Positions 1-8,630 of a stretch of 64,000 nucleotides of DNA are shown here, piece after piece. A program made the translations under genes and the position numbers. The stretch comes from a virus. Under the pieces are notes generated by a model. It made no database searches. It was not told the DNA's origin and saw only the letters and a program-made list of their open reading frames with translations. Every line of letters starts with the position of its first letter. The stretch's first letter is position 1. The DNA lies in IMG/VR virus record IMGVR_UViG_3300011116_000922, positions 62,001 to 126,000 of that record, one strand, 5' to 3'.

Positions 1-2
1 TG

Positions 3-644
3 TTTATACTGTCAACATGTGTGTTTCCATCAGAGGCTGTTCTGCCTATCAGAGAATCGGTGATTCACGATGGAGAACCCCATCACACAAACTATGGATA
101 TGCATACGCAAAGAGGATGCTTGAGGTCGGATCTAGAGTGTTGAAGCAGCAATACGGAGTCAATACCACTTGCTTGATACCAACAAATCTGTACGGAGAA
201 AACGACAACCACGATCTTATGAACGGGCATCTCATTCCTAGCCTAATCCACAAGTGCTATTTGGCAAAGAAAAACAATACCGATTTTATAATTTGGGGTG
301 ATGGAACTCCTCTTCGTGAAATAATCTATGCGGGAGATGTTGTCAGAATAATAGAACACATCAGCGAAGGACAAAATCGTGGAGTGGAATATCCGCGCAT
401 GATTATTGTTTCTTCTTCGGTTGAGCATTCCACTAGGCAGGTAGCCGAACTCATAGCCAAGAAGATGGGATTTACTGGAAATATAGTTTTCGACACCACT
501 CGCCCTAACGGTGCCCACAAAAAGACTTCAGACAATAGCGTACTGAGGCAGCACTTCCCGGAATTCACATGGACGGAATTGGAAAAGGGTATAGAGTTGT
601 CCATAAACCACTTCATAAACAACTATCCGAATGTTAGAAAATGA
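3..644 (+). CDS. fcl: GDP-L-fucose synthase, C-terminal part (5' end outside window)
   Basis: NADPH-dependent 3,5-epimerase/4-reductase that makes GDP-L-fucose from GDP-4-keto-6-deoxymannose. The frame is open to the window edge, and the residues before the first GTG (reading STCVFP) match the conserved serine-containing stretch of this SDR subfamily, so the true start lies upstream. The catalytic YxxxK (YAYAK) follows about 30 residues later, then the substrate-binding part with NLYGENDN and WGDGTPLREIIY. It overlaps the next gene by 4 bases (ATGA). Its pathway partner, GDP-mannose 4,6-dehydratase, lies about 18.5 kb downstream inside the replication genes. The family call is firm; the enzyme is presumably complete but cannot be judged in full here. 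Confidence 0.88.
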   Translation, partial: FILSTCVFPSEAVLPIRESVIHDGEPHHTNYGYAYAKRMLEVGSRVLKQQYGVNTTCLIPTNLYGENDNHDLMNGHLIPSLIHKCYLAKKNNTDFIIWGDGTPLREIIYAGDVVRIIEHISEGQNRGVEYPRMIIVSSSVEHSTRQVAELIAKKMGFTGNIVFDTTRPNGAHKKTSDNSVLRQHFPEFTWTELEKGIELSINHFINNYPNVRK

Positions 645-1492
645 AATCAGTAGTAATACCAACTAGAAATGATAACTATGGTTATTTTTTGACAGAAAGA
701 ACCATTCAGTGCTTGAACAATATGGTGTCGAATTTCGATGAGGTGATAGTTGTTGATTGGAATTCGCCTGATGGTGTTCCTGCTATACGGCAAGCCATAA
801 ACTCCATTCAGAAAACCGGGAAAATTCGGTGTATTGTTGTTCCAAAAGAAGTAGTGGAAAAACATATTCCGCATGATACAAATCCGTGTTGTGATGTGAT
901 TGCACGGAATGTGGGAATACAGCGGGCAAGAAGCGACTGGATTCTGTCTTCAAATATTGATATATTGTGTTCGCCTTTTGACGAACGCTCTTTGTCTTCC
1001 GACACCATGTATACATCTGCGAAATATACAGTTCCCGAACATGTACATCTGCTTCACACTCTTCCTATGAGTAATGATGACAAGATGATGTTTTTGAAAA
1101 ATAACAAACAACATTTTCCGAGGATGGAACTGTGTGCAAATAGTATTCACCATAGGGATGATGTGTATTCCTTATGCACGGGATGTGGGGATTTTCAACT
1201 TGCACACCGTGATCTTTGGAATGCCATTCGTGGATATGAAGAAGCACTGCATAAGAGAGATTATGCTGACACCAATGTTCAGGTTAAGGCAGCAAACCAT
1301 CCATCTAAAAAAATCAGTCTTTTGGATGTTGATATTTTCCACATGAATCACGACACGAAGTGCCCATATTTAACAAAAGGCTCTTCTTTGGCAATGAACA
1401 AAAAGGAAGACGCTTTCGTCACCTATGCCACAACAGCCAACTCTGAAACATGGGGATTGGCTGACCACACCTTTGAGGAGATAGTGATCTGA
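641..1492 (+). CDS. GT-A family glycosyltransferase
   Basis: 283 aa. The N-terminal strand with IPTRND, then VVDWNSPDG and the block ARNVGIQRARSDWILSSNID, are typical of GT2-like (GT-A fold) glycosyltransferases; the NID takes the place of the metal-binding DxD. The C-terminal half has CTGCGDFQLAHRD, resembling the acceptor-side region of family 2 enzymes. The start overlaps the upstream fcl stop (ATGA), so it is translationally coupled to sugar-nucleotide synthesis. Donor and acceptor cannot be told. With the neighbouring transferases it probably builds a glycan on a virion protein, DNA or host surface; that role is inferred from context only. Confidence 0.75.
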   Translation: MKSVVIPTRNDNYGYFLTERTIQCLNNMVSNFDEVIVVDWNSPDGVPAIRQAINSIQKTGKIRCIVVPKEVVEKHIPHDTNPCCDVIARNVGIQRARSDWILSSNIDILCSPFDERSLSSDTMYTSAKYTVPEHVHLLHTLPMSNDDKMMFLKNNKQHFPRMELCANSIHHRDDVYSLCTGCGDFQLAHRDLWNAIRGYEEALHKRDYADTNVQVKAANHPSKKISLLDVDIFHMNHDTKCPYLTKGSSLAMNKKEDAFVTYATTANSETWGLADHTFEEIVI

Positions 1493-1493
1493 C

Positions 1494-2393
1494 ATGAACA
1501 AGTATATTGTTACAACCACAATTCATCCCCCGACAGAAGCACTTATTCGTTTTTCAAAAATGAATGATTGGAAACTGATTGTGGTGGGAGACATGAAGAC
1601 TCCACACGAATCATACAGGGATGTGAATTGTTCGTATCTGCACCCGGAGTATCAGAGCGAAAGATACAAGAAATTGAGTGATGTTTTAGGATGGAATACT
1701 ATCACTCGTAGGAATATTGGATTTGTCGAAGCGTACAATTGTGGAGCAGACATCATAGCAACTGTAGATGACGACAACATTCCATACGATTTTTGGGGAA
1801 CCAATGTTGTTGTTGGAAAAGAAGTTTTGCTTGATGTGTACGATGCATCATCGGTTGGTGTGTTTGATGCTTTGAGTGTAACAAATCATTCTAATCTATG
1901 GCACCGAGGATTCCCTACCCAAAGACTAGAAGTCAAGAACAATGTAAAATATCTTGGCAAGCATATGGTAAAGATTGATGTTCAGGCAGACCTATGGGAC
2001 GGTCATCCCGATGTTGACGGTGTTTGCAGACTGATTCACAAGCCAGTTGTGAAATTCAATGTCACCGAGCCGTACACATCAAATACGATAACCCCGTTTA
2101 ATACTCAAAACACTTTCTTGAGCAGAGAAGCAATCAAGGTCTTTATGGATCTACCTTTCATTGGAAGAATGTCGGATATATGGGGAGCCTATGTGTTGCA
2201 GAAGAGAATGAAATGCAATGTTGCATTTTCTCCGGCATCGGTGTATCAGGATAGAAACTTGCAAGACACCGTGAACAATATTGTAGATGAGTTGATTGGA
2301 TACCGACATAGCCACAGTTTTGTTGATGGCAAATACGAATTGCCTGATAATGTCAAGACTGCGTATGATACATACTGTGAGTGCTTTGAATAA
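1494..2393 (+). CDS. STELLO-like glycosyltransferase
   Basis: 299 aa. The opening (VTTTIHPPTEALIRF, then WKLIVVGDMKTP) and the metal-binding TVDDDN are hallmarks of the STELLO/DUF288 group of GT-A transferases, known from plant Golgi proteins and from bacterial and phage glycan clusters. It begins one base after the previous stop and has no membrane segment, so it is probably cytosolic. The C-terminus overlaps nothing; a clear AAGGAG for the next gene follows. The specific sugar is unknown. Confidence 0.72.
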   Translation: MNKYIVTTTIHPPTEALIRFSKMNDWKLIVVGDMKTPHESYRDVNCSYLHPEYQSERYKKLSDVLGWNTITRRNIGFVEAYNCGADIIATVDDDNIPYDFWGTNVVVGKEVLLDVYDASSVGVFDALSVTNHSNLWHRGFPTQRLEVKNNVKYLGKHMVKIDVQADLWDGHPDVDGVCRLIHKPVVKFNVTEPYTSNTITPFNTQNTFLSREAIKVFMDLPFIGRMSDIWGAYVLQKRMKCNVAFSPASVYQDRNLQDTVNNIVDELIGYRHSHSFVDGKYELPDNVKTAYDTYCECFE

Positions 2394-2403
2394 GGAGAAT
2401 ATT

Positions 2404-3381
2404 ATGAAGAAAGCATTGGTTCTTGGTGGTGGTGGATTCATCGGATCACATCTTGTCAACCGTCTTAAGCGCGAAGGATTTTGGGTACGAGCGGTTGATC
2501 TAAAGTATCCCGAGTACGCAAAAACACAAGCAGACGATTTTGTCCAAGGCGATTTGCGTTCGCAGAGTCTGTGTGATTATGTGTTCGATCAGCAATTTGA
2601 TGAAGTGTATCAGTTGGCTGCTGACATGGGTGGCGCGGGTTATATTTTCACTGGTGAGAACGATGCAAATGTGATGCACAACTCTGCACTCATCAATCTA
2701 AATGTTGTTGAGAAGTGCCATGAAACAAAAGCAGGAAAGGTGTTCTATTCCTCCTCTGCCTGCATGTATCCTGCTCACAACCAAGAAGATCCCGACAATC
2801 CAAAGTGTTCCGAGGATTCTGCGTATCCTGCTGCTCCCGATAGCGAATACGGTTGGGAAAAACTTTTCAGCGAAAGACTGTTTTTGGCGTATGCTAGAAA
2901 TCATGGTCTGAATGTCAAAGTTGCCCGATTCCACAATGTCTTTGGGATTGAAGGGTCATGGGACAACGGAAAGGAAAAGGCTCCTGCTGCTGTTTGTCGC
3001 AAGGTTGCAGAAGCAGAAGACGGAACCCATATCGAAATTTGGGGTGACGGAAAACAGACTCGTTCTTTCATGTATGTTGACGAGTGCCTTGAGGCAGTTC
3101 GTAGGTTCATGGATTCGGAGTTTTCTGGTCCTGTCAATATTGGAACCGAAGAAATGATCGCTATCAACGATCTTGCAGAGATGGTGATTCGTATCTCTGG
3201 AAAGAATCTAACCATCAAAAATATTCCCGGCCCAATTGGTGTGCGTGGCAGAAACTCTGATAACAAACTGTACAGAGAGAAGATTGGTTGGGAATCGAAG
3301 AAGACCCTTGAAGAAGGAATAACAACCACATTTGCTTGGATCAATGAGCAAGTAAAAGCCAAGAAGATGATGGCGGTTTAA
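2404..3381 (+). CDS. GDP-mannose 3,5-epimerase-like SDR enzyme
   Basis: 325 aa. Extended SDR with an N-terminal Rossmann motif GGGGFIGSHL, then AADMGGAGYI, SSACMYP, YGWEK (YxxxK), ARFHNVFG and EKAPAAVCRK. These follow the plant GDP-mannose 3,5-epimerase pattern closely, including WGDGKQTRSF and GVRGRNSDN. That enzyme makes GDP-L-galactose or GDP-L-gulose. The start at 2404 is chosen because AAGGAG lies just upstream and the Rossmann strand begins there; in-frame codons further upstream overlap the previous gene. Together with fcl and gmd it suggests the phage supplies more than one GDP-hexose. Confidence 0.82.
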   Translation: MKKALVLGGGGFIGSHLVNRLKREGFWVRAVDLKYPEYAKTQADDFVQGDLRSQSLCDYVFDQQFDEVYQLAADMGGAGYIFTGENDANVMHNSALINLNVVEKCHETKAGKVFYSSSACMYPAHNQEDPDNPKCSEDSAYPAAPDSEYGWEKLFSERLFLAYARNHGLNVKVARFHNVFGIEGSWDNGKEKAPAAVCRKVAEAEDGTHIEIWGDGKQTRSFMYVDECLEAVRRFMDSEFSGPVNIGTEEMIAINDLAEMVIRISGKNLTIKNIPGPIGVRGRNSDNKLYREKIGWESKKTLEEGITTTFAWINEQVKAKKMMAV

Positions 3382-3382
3382 C

Positions 3383-4399
3383 ATGAATACAAAGACATCT
3401 CTGACCGTTGGATTCTATTCCAACCAACTGTGTGTTCGTGGCACAGAAGTTGCCATGTATGATTATGCCCACTACAATGAAACTCTGTTGGGAAACAAGT
3501 CTGTAATTTTCTATAACGAGGACTCGCCCAACAACGATTCTAATGCTGTAGAAAAATTTCGTGCTAGGTTTCCGGTTGTTGGATTGCGGGGAGCCTTTTC
3601 TAGCGGTGCAAGAAGCGCAAACGGAAATACTGTAAACGCTCTACTGAATGATGCGATTTTATCAAATAATATTGATGCCATTTACATCATCAAAAACGGA
3701 GAAAAGAGTGACGGTATTTTACCCACTGCTTGCAAAACTCTTGTTCATGCAATAGGAACTCCCGATCCAAGTGAAAAGCACGGAGACAGATATGCTTATG
3801 GATCGTATTGGTTGAGCGAGGAGTTTTCAAAAAACACCATTCCTGCCGTTCCATATATGATAGACCTTCCCGAAGAAACCGGGAACTTGAGGAGCGAATT
3901 AGGGATACCGGAAGACGCTGTGGTGTTTGGAAGAAACGGCGGAAACGATACTTTTGATCTTCCTTGGGCAAAACAAGTTGTAGCAGAAGTTGTTAATCGG
4001 GTATCAGACTCTTATTTTATATTTCAAAACACCGACAAGTTCTACGATCATCCAAGGGTGATTCATCTTCCCAAAAATGCAGACATGAAATACAAGGTGA
4101 AGTTTATAAATTCGTGTGATGCAATGCTACATTGTCGTTACATTGGCGAAAGTTTTGGTTTGTCTTGCGGAGAATTCTCTGTTCGAAACAAACCAGTAAT
4201 CACATGGAACGGCTCTCCACAGAGAAATCACATATTTGTGTTGGGGGACAAGGGCATATACTATGACACCGCACAGGAGTTGTTTGAAATACTAATGACA
4301 TTCGACAAACAAGATCCCGCTGTGGATTGGAATGCATATGCCGATTACTCTCCCGAAAAGGTAATGGGTGTATTCAAATCTGTTTATTTAGAAGAGTGA
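3383..4399 (+). CDS. GT-B family glycosyltransferase (GT4-like)
   Basis: 338 aa. The N-terminus (VGFYSNQLCVRGTEVAMYDYA) looks like the acceptor domain of GT-B enzymes. The C-terminal domain carries ESFGLSCGEF, the E-x7-E type signature of retaining GT4 enzymes that binds the nucleotide sugar. VVFGRNGGNDTFD fits the linker strand at the start of that domain. The gene starts one base after the preceding epimerase stop. It is probably a further transferase of the same glycan pathway; donor and acceptor are unknown. Confidence 0.7.
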   Translation: MNTKTSLTVGFYSNQLCVRGTEVAMYDYAHYNETLLGNKSVIFYNEDSPNNDSNAVEKFRARFPVVGLRGAFSSGARSANGNTVNALLNDAILSNNIDAIYIIKNGEKSDGILPTACKTLVHAIGTPDPSEKHGDRYAYGSYWLSEEFSKNTIPAVPYMIDLPEETGNLRSELGIPEDAVVFGRNGGNDTFDLPWAKQVVAEVVNRVSDSYFIFQNTDKFYDHPRVIHLPKNADMKYKVKFINSCDAMLHCRYIGESFGLSCGEFSVRNKPVITWNGSPQRNHIFVLGDKGIYYDTAQELFEILMTFDKQDPAVDWNAYADYSPEKVMGVFKSVYLEE

Positions 4400-4428
4400 T
4401 TGACTTTTAATATCTACTGGAAAAAATA

Positions 4429-5054
4429 ATGGACAACAAACACAAATTATACGAGCAGATCCGGCGTTCTAATGTTAAGACCGTATTGGACATTGGTGCT
4501 AATGTTGGTCAGTTTGCGATGGAAATAAAAGCAAACTTTCCACACCTGTTTGTCGTTAGCATTGAACCAAATAGAGACTGTGAACCGTATTTGAAATCAT
4601 ACGGATTGAACTACATCATCTGTTGTCCATCTGATCGCAAAACTACTAAAAAATTCTATAGAACAAAAAATAATCGTGTTGGTACTGGGTTTTCTTTGTC
4701 AAAGAAAATACCTGTCATTATGATGGAGATAATCTAGTGGTCGAAGACATGCAAACCGACACTATGGATTCTATTTTAGATCAGAGTTGGCTTGGGAATC
4801 TGTCGTTTGATCTTATCAAATTAGACACTCAAGGAAGCGAACTTGACATCTTAAAAGGATGCCCCAAAACTATGTCCAATTGCAAAATGATTCTTGCAGA
4901 GACAGATGTTGGAAACTATAACCAAGGATGTCCTTCGCAGGCTGAAGTAATAGATTATCTATCGACAGTCGGATTCCGTGTTCTAGAAATAATAGAAGAC
5001 CAAGTATCAGACGGTAAAATTATTCAGCAAGACATATTGTTCATCAAGGACTAA
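4429..5054 (+). pseudogene. FkbM-type methyltransferase, split by a frameshift
   Basis: SAM-dependent O-methyltransferase of the FkbM family in two frames. The first part (4429-4737, 102 aa) holds the SAM-binding motif VLDIGANVGQ. The second (ORF 4737-5054) holds VEDMQTDTMDSIL and DLIKLDTQGSELDILKG, both typical of FkbM. Between about 4699 and 4736 the frame-0 reading KENTCHYDGDNLVVE joins the halves smoothly, so one base appears to be missing near the A-rich stretch at 4701-4709. Either the gene is broken, or the base loss is an assembly error, or a -1 slip occurs there. The A AAG AAA run is not a strong slippery site. The normal product would methylate a sugar. Confidence 0.72.
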
Positions 5055-5057
5055 CAA

Positions 5058-5999
5058 ATGAAAATGCTAGTGACAGGTGGGGCGGGGTTTATTGGATCGA
5101 ATCTTGTTGATCGGCTAATTGCAGAGGGTCACGAAGTAGTAGTGATCGACAACGAGTCATCAGATTCTAACGAACAATTCTATTGGAATCCCACAGCACA
5201 GAACTATAAGTACGACATCAACGATTACACGATGGTACGCAAACTGTACGAGGGTGTGGACACTGTGTTCCACCTTGCTGCGGAAGCCCGTATTCAGCCG
5301 TGTATCGAAGATCCCGTAAAGGCTGTGGAAGCCAATATGCTTGGTACCGCTAGTGTGTTGCAGTGTTCCCGTGTATGTGGTGTGAAGCGGGTAATCTACT
5401 CGTCCACATCGTCTGCCTACGGACTCAAGAACACTCCTCCCCTTGTGGAAACCATGCCCAACGATTGCCTGAATCCGTATTCGGTCAGCAAGGTAGGCGG
5501 CGAGGAGTTGTGCAAGATGTACTCCAAACTGTACGGGTTGGAGACAATCGTATTCCGCTACTTTAATGTGTACGGAGAGCGTCAGCCCCTGCGTGGTCAG
5601 TACGCGCCAGTGATTGGTATTTTCCTGCGTCAACGAGCCGCAGGAGAACCCATGACGATTGTGGGTGATGGCGAACAACGCCGCGACTTTACCCATGTGA
5701 GTGATGTGGTGGAAGCCAACATCAAGGCATCACAGTTTACTGCCCCTGAATACAATGTCATAGACAACGGTTCGTGTCAGACCTACAGAGGATGGGAATG
5801 GGGTCAGGTGTACAATATTGGCACGGGAACCAACCATTCCGTGAATCAAATTGCTGAACTTATGGGAGGAGAAACTGTAAATATTCCTCCCCGCGCAGGC
5901 GAATCGCGTATCACTCTTGCAAACGCAAAAAAGGCACAAGAACATTTTGCGTGGACTGCGAAGATTCGTCTTGAAGATTGGATTGCCGAGCATAAATAA
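5058..5999 (+). CDS. NAD-dependent UDP-sugar 4-epimerase-like protein
   Basis: 313 aa extended SDR. It has the Rossmann motif TGGAGFIGSNL at residues 6-16, a YSVSK-type catalytic YxxxK preceded by SSTSSAYG, and RYFNVYGERQ, as in GalE and WbpP-type UDP-glucose/UDP-GlcNAc 4-epimerases. The late region GDGEQRRDFTHVSDVV binds the nucleotide sugar. It starts three bases after the FkbM remnant. GalE versus UDP-GlcNAc epimerase specificity cannot be decided by eye. Confidence 0.8.
   Translation: MKMLVTGGAGFIGSNLVDRLIAEGHEVVVIDNESSDSNEQFYWNPTAQNYKYDINDYTMVRKLYEGVDTVFHLAAEARIQPCIEDPVKAVEANMLGTASVLQCSRVCGVKRVIYSSTSSAYGLKNTPPLVETMPNDCLNPYSVSKVGGEELCKMYSKLYGLETIVFRYFNVYGERQPLRGQYAPVIGIFLRQRAAGEPMTIVGDGEQRRDFTHVSDVVEANIKASQFTAPEYNVIDNGSCQTYRGWEWGQVYNIGTGTNHSVNQIAELMGGETVNIPPRAGESRITLANAKKAQEHFAWTAKIRLEDWIAEHK
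5991..5998 (+). promoter_or_regulatory. T4-type late promoter motif (CATAAATA)
   Basis: One base from the T4 late consensus TATAAATA. It ends 20 bases before the start codon of the GT2 gene at 6019 and has AAGGAG in between. Confidence 0.45.
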
Positions 6000-6018
6000 C
6001 GGTACAAGGAGATCGTGA

Positions 6019-7260
6019 ATGTCTACAGTATGCCTGTCAATGATCGTCAAAAACGAAATGCATATCATCCAAGAGTGCTTTGATTCTGTCTATAAGTACA
6101 TCGACTACTGGGTGATTGTTGATACTGGTTCCACCGATGGAACACAGGAATTCATCAAGAAGTACTTTGCCGAGAAGGGCATTCCCGGAGAACTGATTGA
6201 GCGTCCGTGGGTGGGTTTCGGTCACAACCGCAGCGAAGCCCTTGATCTCTGCACAGGCAAGGCAGACTACGCTTGGATGATTGATGCGGACGACAAGATT
6301 GTTGGCGACTTCAAGTTTCCAAACAACAAGAACCTGACGGTTGATGCGTATGCCCTGAAGTGCGGACGCGACCAGTGCATTTGGTGGCGCAACCAAATCT
6401 TCAAGACAGGAATTGGTTGGAAGTATGTTGGTATTCTCCATGAGTACGCACACTGCGAAAAGCAGCCTCTTGTTCAGGAAAAGATTGACGGCAACTACCA
6501 CCTAGAGGCTCGTACACTAGGAGCGCGTAATGTCAACATCACACCCGTTGAAAAGTACTCCAAGGACGCAGAACTTCTGCTTGAAGCCCTCAAGACTGAA
6601 CCGGGCAATACCCGTTACCAGTTTTATCTTGCTCAGTCTTACTTTGATTCTCAGCAGTGGGACAAGGCTACAGAAGCGTATTACAAGCGCGTGGAGATGG
6701 GCGGTTGGGAAGAGGAGTGCTACTACTCGCTGTTCCGAGTTGCCCTGATTGCTATGGCACAGGAAAAGGAGTGGCCCGTCATTCAGCAGAAACTGCTTGA
6801 TGCCTACGACTACCGTCCGTGCCGTGCTGAACCCCTCCATGCCATTGCGCGTACCCTACGCATGATGGGTCGCCCTCGCGCTGCGTATATGTTTGCCAAG
6901 GAAGCAGCCAACATTCCGTTCCCGCAGCAAGACATCCTGTTCATTGACACCAATGTGTACACTTGGATGGCACTGGACGAACTTGCGGCTACTGCCTTCT
7001 ATGTGCATGACTACAAGAACGGCTTTGCTGCTGCGGATTTCCTGCTCAAGCAGAACCGCCTTCCCCCAACGGAAATTCAGCGCGTTCAGCAGAACCACGC
7101 TGCGTACCGTGACAAACTGGAAGAAGTGCAGCGTATGCAGACCGGACAGCCGGGACAGTTCCCCATTCCCGCAATCCCCGCCGTTCCGCCTCCAGTAGTG
7201 CAACAAAAAATTGCCTACATACCTCCTAGAGCGAACCGCTTTAAGACGAGGAAAAAGTAA
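6019..7260 (+). CDS. GT2 glycosyltransferase with C-terminal TPR-like region
   Basis: 413 aa. Residues 1-100 are a GT2 domain: LSMIVKNE at the start, VIVDTGSTDGT, a metal-binding DADD (WMIDADDKI) and a WR acceptor-side motif. The middle (about 170-350) is rich in helical pairs with ALKTEP and YQFYLAQSYFDSQQWDKA, a tetratricopeptide-like pattern also seen in SunS-like and other phage transferases. The last 50 residues are proline-rich and end in a basic RFKTRKK tail. The gene is preceded by a late-type promoter motif and overlaps the next gene by one base, so it may act on virion proteins late in infection. That target is inferred. Confidence 0.78.
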   Translation: MSTVCLSMIVKNEMHIIQECFDSVYKYIDYWVIVDTGSTDGTQEFIKKYFAEKGIPGELIERPWVGFGHNRSEALDLCTGKADYAWMIDADDKIVGDFKFPNNKNLTVDAYALKCGRDQCIWWRNQIFKTGIGWKYVGILHEYAHCEKQPLVQEKIDGNYHLEARTLGARNVNITPVEKYSKDAELLLEALKTEPGNTRYQFYLAQSYFDSQQWDKATEAYYKRVEMGGWEEECYYSLFRVALIAMAQEKEWPVIQQKLLDAYDYRPCRAEPLHAIARTLRMMGRPRAAYMFAKEAANIPFPQQDILFIDTNVYTWMALDELAATAFYVHDYKNGFAAADFLLKQNRLPPTEIQRVQQNHAAYRDKLEEVQRMQTGQPGQFPIPAIPAVPPPVVQQKIAYIPPRANRFKTRKK

Positions 7261-7718
7261 TGGCATCAGCAAATTACGATATCTATGTAAAGCAGGACGA
7301 AACCTTTAATTTCCATATTGAGTATTACGATACCAATGGAAACGCCGTGGATGTTTCTTCGTACACAGGTACTCGTTTTCAGGTGCGTCCAAACACGGGC
7401 AGCATCTACAAGTACCTTGATGCCACCATTTCGGGAGTCACCGGAGGCGGTTACACTGGTGATTGGCTAGCAGGAGTCACCATGAAGAACGGCATTACAT
7501 GGGTTTCTTCGGGTGTCAAGGGCACAGGCGGAATATATCTGAATGCGGGAGAAACCGCAGGAGCGTTCACGGGCGGCATCCGCCTCACCGTGGACTACAC
7601 CACGATGGGAAATGTCCCGGTGGGTACATGGGTCTACGGATTGGACTTGGTGCAGGGCATCACCGTAAACGAACTCCTTACGGGTCGATTTGTTGTCAGC
7701 GATAAGGTGGTTCGATGA
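7260..7718 (+). CDS. putative virion (baseplate/fibre-associated) protein
   Basis: 152 aa, glycine- and threonine-rich, all beta in character. The start (YDIYVKQDETFNFHIEYYDTNGN) resembles the N-terminal domains of phage baseplate upper proteins that dock receptor-binding proteins. No catalytic motif is visible. The gene sits between the glycosyltransferases and small unknown genes, so it could be a glycosylated virion component, but that is speculation. Confidence 0.5.
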   Translation: MASANYDIYVKQDETFNFHIEYYDTNGNAVDVSSYTGTRFQVRPNTGSIYKYLDATISGVTGGGYTGDWLAGVTMKNGITWVSSGVKGTGGIYLNAGETAGAFTGGIRLTVDYTTMGNVPVGTWVYGLDLVQGITVNELLTGRFVVSDKVVR

Positions 7719-7951
7719 AAATAAAAATCAAGGAAGTTTCATATGTTACTCCCGCTAACTATGACGGACGAGTCAAGCGGAAGAACAACAAGATGCTTCT
7801 CAAGGCTCCTGATATTTTGATTCTGCGCCCCAAGCCCAGTGGGCTAGTCATAAATTCCAAAAAAAATACTCGCGTCTACAAAGAAGACAGCGTGGACGGA
7901 ATAGTACTACAGGCATCCATCCACACTGTAATGTACAAACAAAACCCTTGA
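7715..7951 (+). CDS. hypothetical protein
   Basis: 78 aa, strongly basic in its first half (RVKRKNNKMLLK). It overlaps the previous stop by 4 bases (ATGA). I do not recognise a family. It ends just before a sigma70-like promoter for the dUTPase. Confidence 0.55.
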   Translation: MKIKIKEVSYVTPANYDGRVKRKNNKMLLKAPDILILRPKPSGLVINSKKNTRVYKEDSVDGIVLQASIHTVMYKQNP

Positions 7952-7975
7952 CAGCCGCCTGACATCGTGTACACT
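7948..7975 (+). promoter_or_regulatory. sigma70-like promoter for dut
   Basis: A perfect -35 TTGACA (7948-7953), a 16-base spacer and -10 TACACT (7970-7975). It overlaps the end of the preceding gene. An AGGAG follows at 7982-7986 ahead of the dUTPase start at 7995. This looks like a host-polymerase (early) promoter. Confidence 0.6.
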
Positions 7976-7994
7976 CCTCACAGGAGATTTTATT

Positions 7995-8570
7995 ATGGAA
8001 CTAGTAGAAACACTCGGCTTTTATTGCATTCCTGAAACTGGTGCAACCGTACCGCAGTTTGCCACAGACGGCTCTGCGTGTTTTGACATCTGTGTGCGCT
8101 TCCACCCTGATCCCGAAAACTCGGACGAGCAGTGGGGGGCATACAAGCCCGTGACCGCGTATGGTCCGCAGAATGTCAAGATGGAAATCTATCCCAACCA
8201 AGGCTGCTTGGATATTCCGCCCGGATGGCGGTTCCTGCTGCCCACGGGACTGATCCTAGACATTCCCACAGGCTTCTCCGTGCGCCTCCATGCCCGTAGC
8301 GGCATGGCACTCAAGGAAGGCTTCATGCTGTCCAACGCAGAGGGCGTGATTGATTCAGACTACACCGATGAACTCAAGGTAATGGTGTCCACGCAGAGTT
8401 CGTGTCTTGTCAGCATCCCCAACGGTGCGCGGATCTGCCAAGCGGAACTTGTACGGAACCAACCCACCAAACTGGAACAGATTGATTCCCCTCCGCAAAA
8501 GAAGACCCAACGCGAAGGCGGATTCGGCAGCACCGGACTGTATACTTTTGACGCAAATATGGGAGACTAA
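7995..8570 (+). CDS. dut: dUTP diphosphatase
   Basis: 191 aa trimeric-type dUTPase, which hydrolyses dUTP to dUMP and keeps uracil out of phage DNA while feeding thymidylate synthesis. All five motifs are visible: I DGSACFDI (about 25-32), II HARSGMA, III VIDSDYTDEL with the catalytic Asp, IV RICQAEL and V REGGFGSTG. The protein is longer than the usual 150 aa because of an insertion (about 33-60) between motif I and the next strand. It has its own sigma70-like promoter and a good RBS, suggesting early expression. It works with ThyX and the ribonucleotide reductase of this window. Confidence 0.93.
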   Translation: MELVETLGFYCIPETGATVPQFATDGSACFDICVRFHPDPENSDEQWGAYKPVTAYGPQNVKMEIYPNQGCLDIPPGWRFLLPTGLILDIPTGFSVRLHARSGMALKEGFMLSNAEGVIDSDYTDELKVMVSTQSSCLVSIPNGARICQAELVRNQPTKLEQIDSPPQKKTQREGGFGSTGLYTFDANMGD

Positions 8571-8571
8571 A

Positions 8572-8578
8572 CTAAATA
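8572..8578 (+). promoter_or_regulatory. T4-type late promoter motif (CTAAATA)
   Basis: Lies just after the dUTPase stop and about 50 bases before the HNH gene. It matches the CTAAATA form seen upstream of many late genes here. Confidence 0.35.
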
Positions 8579-8607
8579 TTTGTCTATCAGTCTAACTACT
8601 ACAGAGT

Positions 8608-8616
8608 CTACATACT
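8608..8616 (+). promoter_or_regulatory. CTACATACT motif
   Basis: A 9-base motif found upstream of the RBS of several unrelated genes in this window. Here it is followed closely by GGAGGAG and the start at 8631. It may be a -10-like element of a phage promoter class. Confidence 0.3.
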
Positions 8617-8630
8617 TTGGAGGAGTTACG

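Noticed and set aside
2296-2403. Upstream in-frame start for the GDP-mannose epimerase
   Set aside because: It lies inside the preceding gene; ATG 2404 has AAGGAG and the Rossmann strand begins there.
4699-4710. Programmed -1 frameshift in the FkbM gene
   Set aside because: The A AAG AAA run gives poor re-pairing in the A-site and no strong downstream structure is apparent; a deletion or sequence error is simpler.
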